A stretch of 6,233 bases of DNA from Syntrophaceae bacterium UBA1062. Lineage in GTDB: Bacteria > Desulfobacterota > Desulfomonilia > UBA1062. Of the stretch, positions 5,665 through 6,233 are shown piece by piece. The translations under genes were made by a program, and so were the position numbers. Each line of letters begins with the position of its first letter. Positions within the stretch are counted from its first letter, which is position 1. The notes below the pieces were generated by a model that saw nothing but the letters and a program-made list of their open reading frames with translations, was not told where the DNA came from and ran no database searches. The stretch spans positions 1 to 6,233 of the forward strand of contig DCDF01000258.1 of NCBI GenBank assembly GCA_002316295.1, written 5' to 3'.

Positions 5665-6233
5665 ATGAGAAGCATGCTGTACATTGTCTATGGCATCGGC
5701 CGGGACGCCGTAGGGCTTGTCGGAGGAATCACCGCGCCCATCGCCGAAGTGGGCGGAAACATTGTTGACATGAGGCAGGATGTTCTCCACGGCCTCTTCA
5801 CCATCTATATGGTGGTGGACCTCAAGCAGGCATCGGCCTCCCCCGAGGAGTTCGAAACTCTGCTCGGCAGGATCGGGGAAGAAACCGGGGTACGGCTCTC
5901 CATCGAGAAATACAGCCCCGTAGCCCGCAGCGCCGAGAAGACGAATATTCTCCTGACTCTGGTGGGCAGGGACAAGCCGGGAATCATAGCCGCCATATCG
6001 GAGAAGCTTTGCACTTACAACATCAACATCGAGATCAGCGAGATGGTGGCTCGAGAGGGCGTGTTTCTCATGGACCTCCTGTGCGACGTCGGCCGGAGCT
6101 CGGTCCCCATGGAGAACCTCAAGGGCGTGGTGAGGGAGATCATGGCCTCGATGGATATCAGCACCATGTTCCAGACCGAGGACGTGTTCAACAAGAAGAA
6201 AAAGATCGTGCTCTTCGACCTGTCGCAGAGCTT
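5665..6233 (+). CDS. Two-ACT-domain, SerB-like HAD-family protein (phosphoserine phosphatase-like), C-terminus cut by window edge
   Basis: The first 189 residues are visible. Residues about 4-85 form one ACT-like domain (VYGIGRDAVGLVGGITAPIA), and 94-170 form a second, clearer one (LTLVGRDKPGIIAAISEKL, then NINIEISEMV). A lysine-rich hinge (KKKK, 177-180) leads into IVLFDLSQS, which aligns with the start of the HAD domain in SerB-type phosphatases (VFDMDST). SerB makes L-serine from O-phosphoserine, and its ACT domains bind amino acids such as serine for regulation. Here D185 is the nucleophile position, but the usual second Asp, two residues later, is Ser (S187), so ordinary phosphatase activity is in doubt. 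The ATG start is set by GAGGAG 6 nt upstream. The gene is 141 nt after the kinase with its own candidate promoter, so a functional link to the two-component pair is not implied. The HAD call rests on nine visible residues. A GcvR-like double-ACT regulator is the alternative, but the DLSQS-type ending argues for an HAD continuation. Confidence 0.75.
   Translation, partial: MRSMLYIVYGIGRDAVGLVGGITAPIAEVGGNIVDMRQDVLHGLFTIYMVVDLKQASASPEEFETLLGRIGEETGVRLSIEKYSPVARSAEKTNILLTLVGRDKPGIIAAISEKLCTYNINIEISEMVAREGVFLMDLLCDVGRSSVPMENLKGVVREIMASMDISTMFQTEDVFNKKKKIVLFDLSQS

Overview
The window looks like a chromosomal segment from a GC-rich Gram-negative bacterium. The best guess is a member of Desulfobacterota (the former Deltaproteobacteria). 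That guess rests on the style of the multi-PAS histidine kinase and on the two-ACT, SerB-like protein, and it is a moderate-to-low confidence inference from the sequence alone. There are no rRNA or tRNA genes, insertion sequences, CRISPR arrays or phage genes. All recognisable genes are intact except the two cut by the window edges.

Layout. Positions 1-986 (minus strand) hold the N-terminal half of a GlgX-type glycogen debranching enzyme. It starts at GTG with its own ribosome binding site and a plausible sigma70-type promoter near 1042-1069. Positions 1208-1239 form a perfect 13-bp hairpin with TTTT on both strands, a bidirectional terminator that insulates glgX from the small genes upstream of it. 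Positions 1405-1704 (minus) encode an unrecognised 99-residue protein with a possible winged-helix pattern, followed at 1286-1372 by a possible 28-codon ORF. Positions 1705-2176 are a partly AT-rich, non-coding divergent region with several inverted and direct repeats.

On the plus strand, 2177-2809 encodes a NarL/FixJ-type response regulator. Positions 2914-5523 encode a large soluble histidine kinase with five predicted PAS modules and a HisKA_3/HATPase_c core. From 5665 to the window end runs the N-terminal part of a two-ACT-domain protein that enters a SerB-like HAD phosphatase domain.

How they work together. The regulator and kinase are adjacent, on the same strand and of matching families (HisKA_3 kinase with REC-LuxR regulator), so they very probably form a cognate two-component pair. 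The kinase has no membrane segment and should sense a cytoplasmic signal through its PAS modules. A good -35/-10 pair sits in the 104-bp gap between them, so the kinase may also be transcribed separately. The SerB-like gene has a candidate promoter of its own and is probably unrelated to the signalling pair. The targets of the regulator cannot be read from this window; the repeats in the divergent region are candidates only.

The most notable oddities are the replaced second catalytic Asp in the SerB-like HAD motif, the operator-like palindrome inside the candidate glgX promoter, and the unknown small gene(s) facing the two-component system across the repeat-rich region. I do not see a clear new multi-gene system here.
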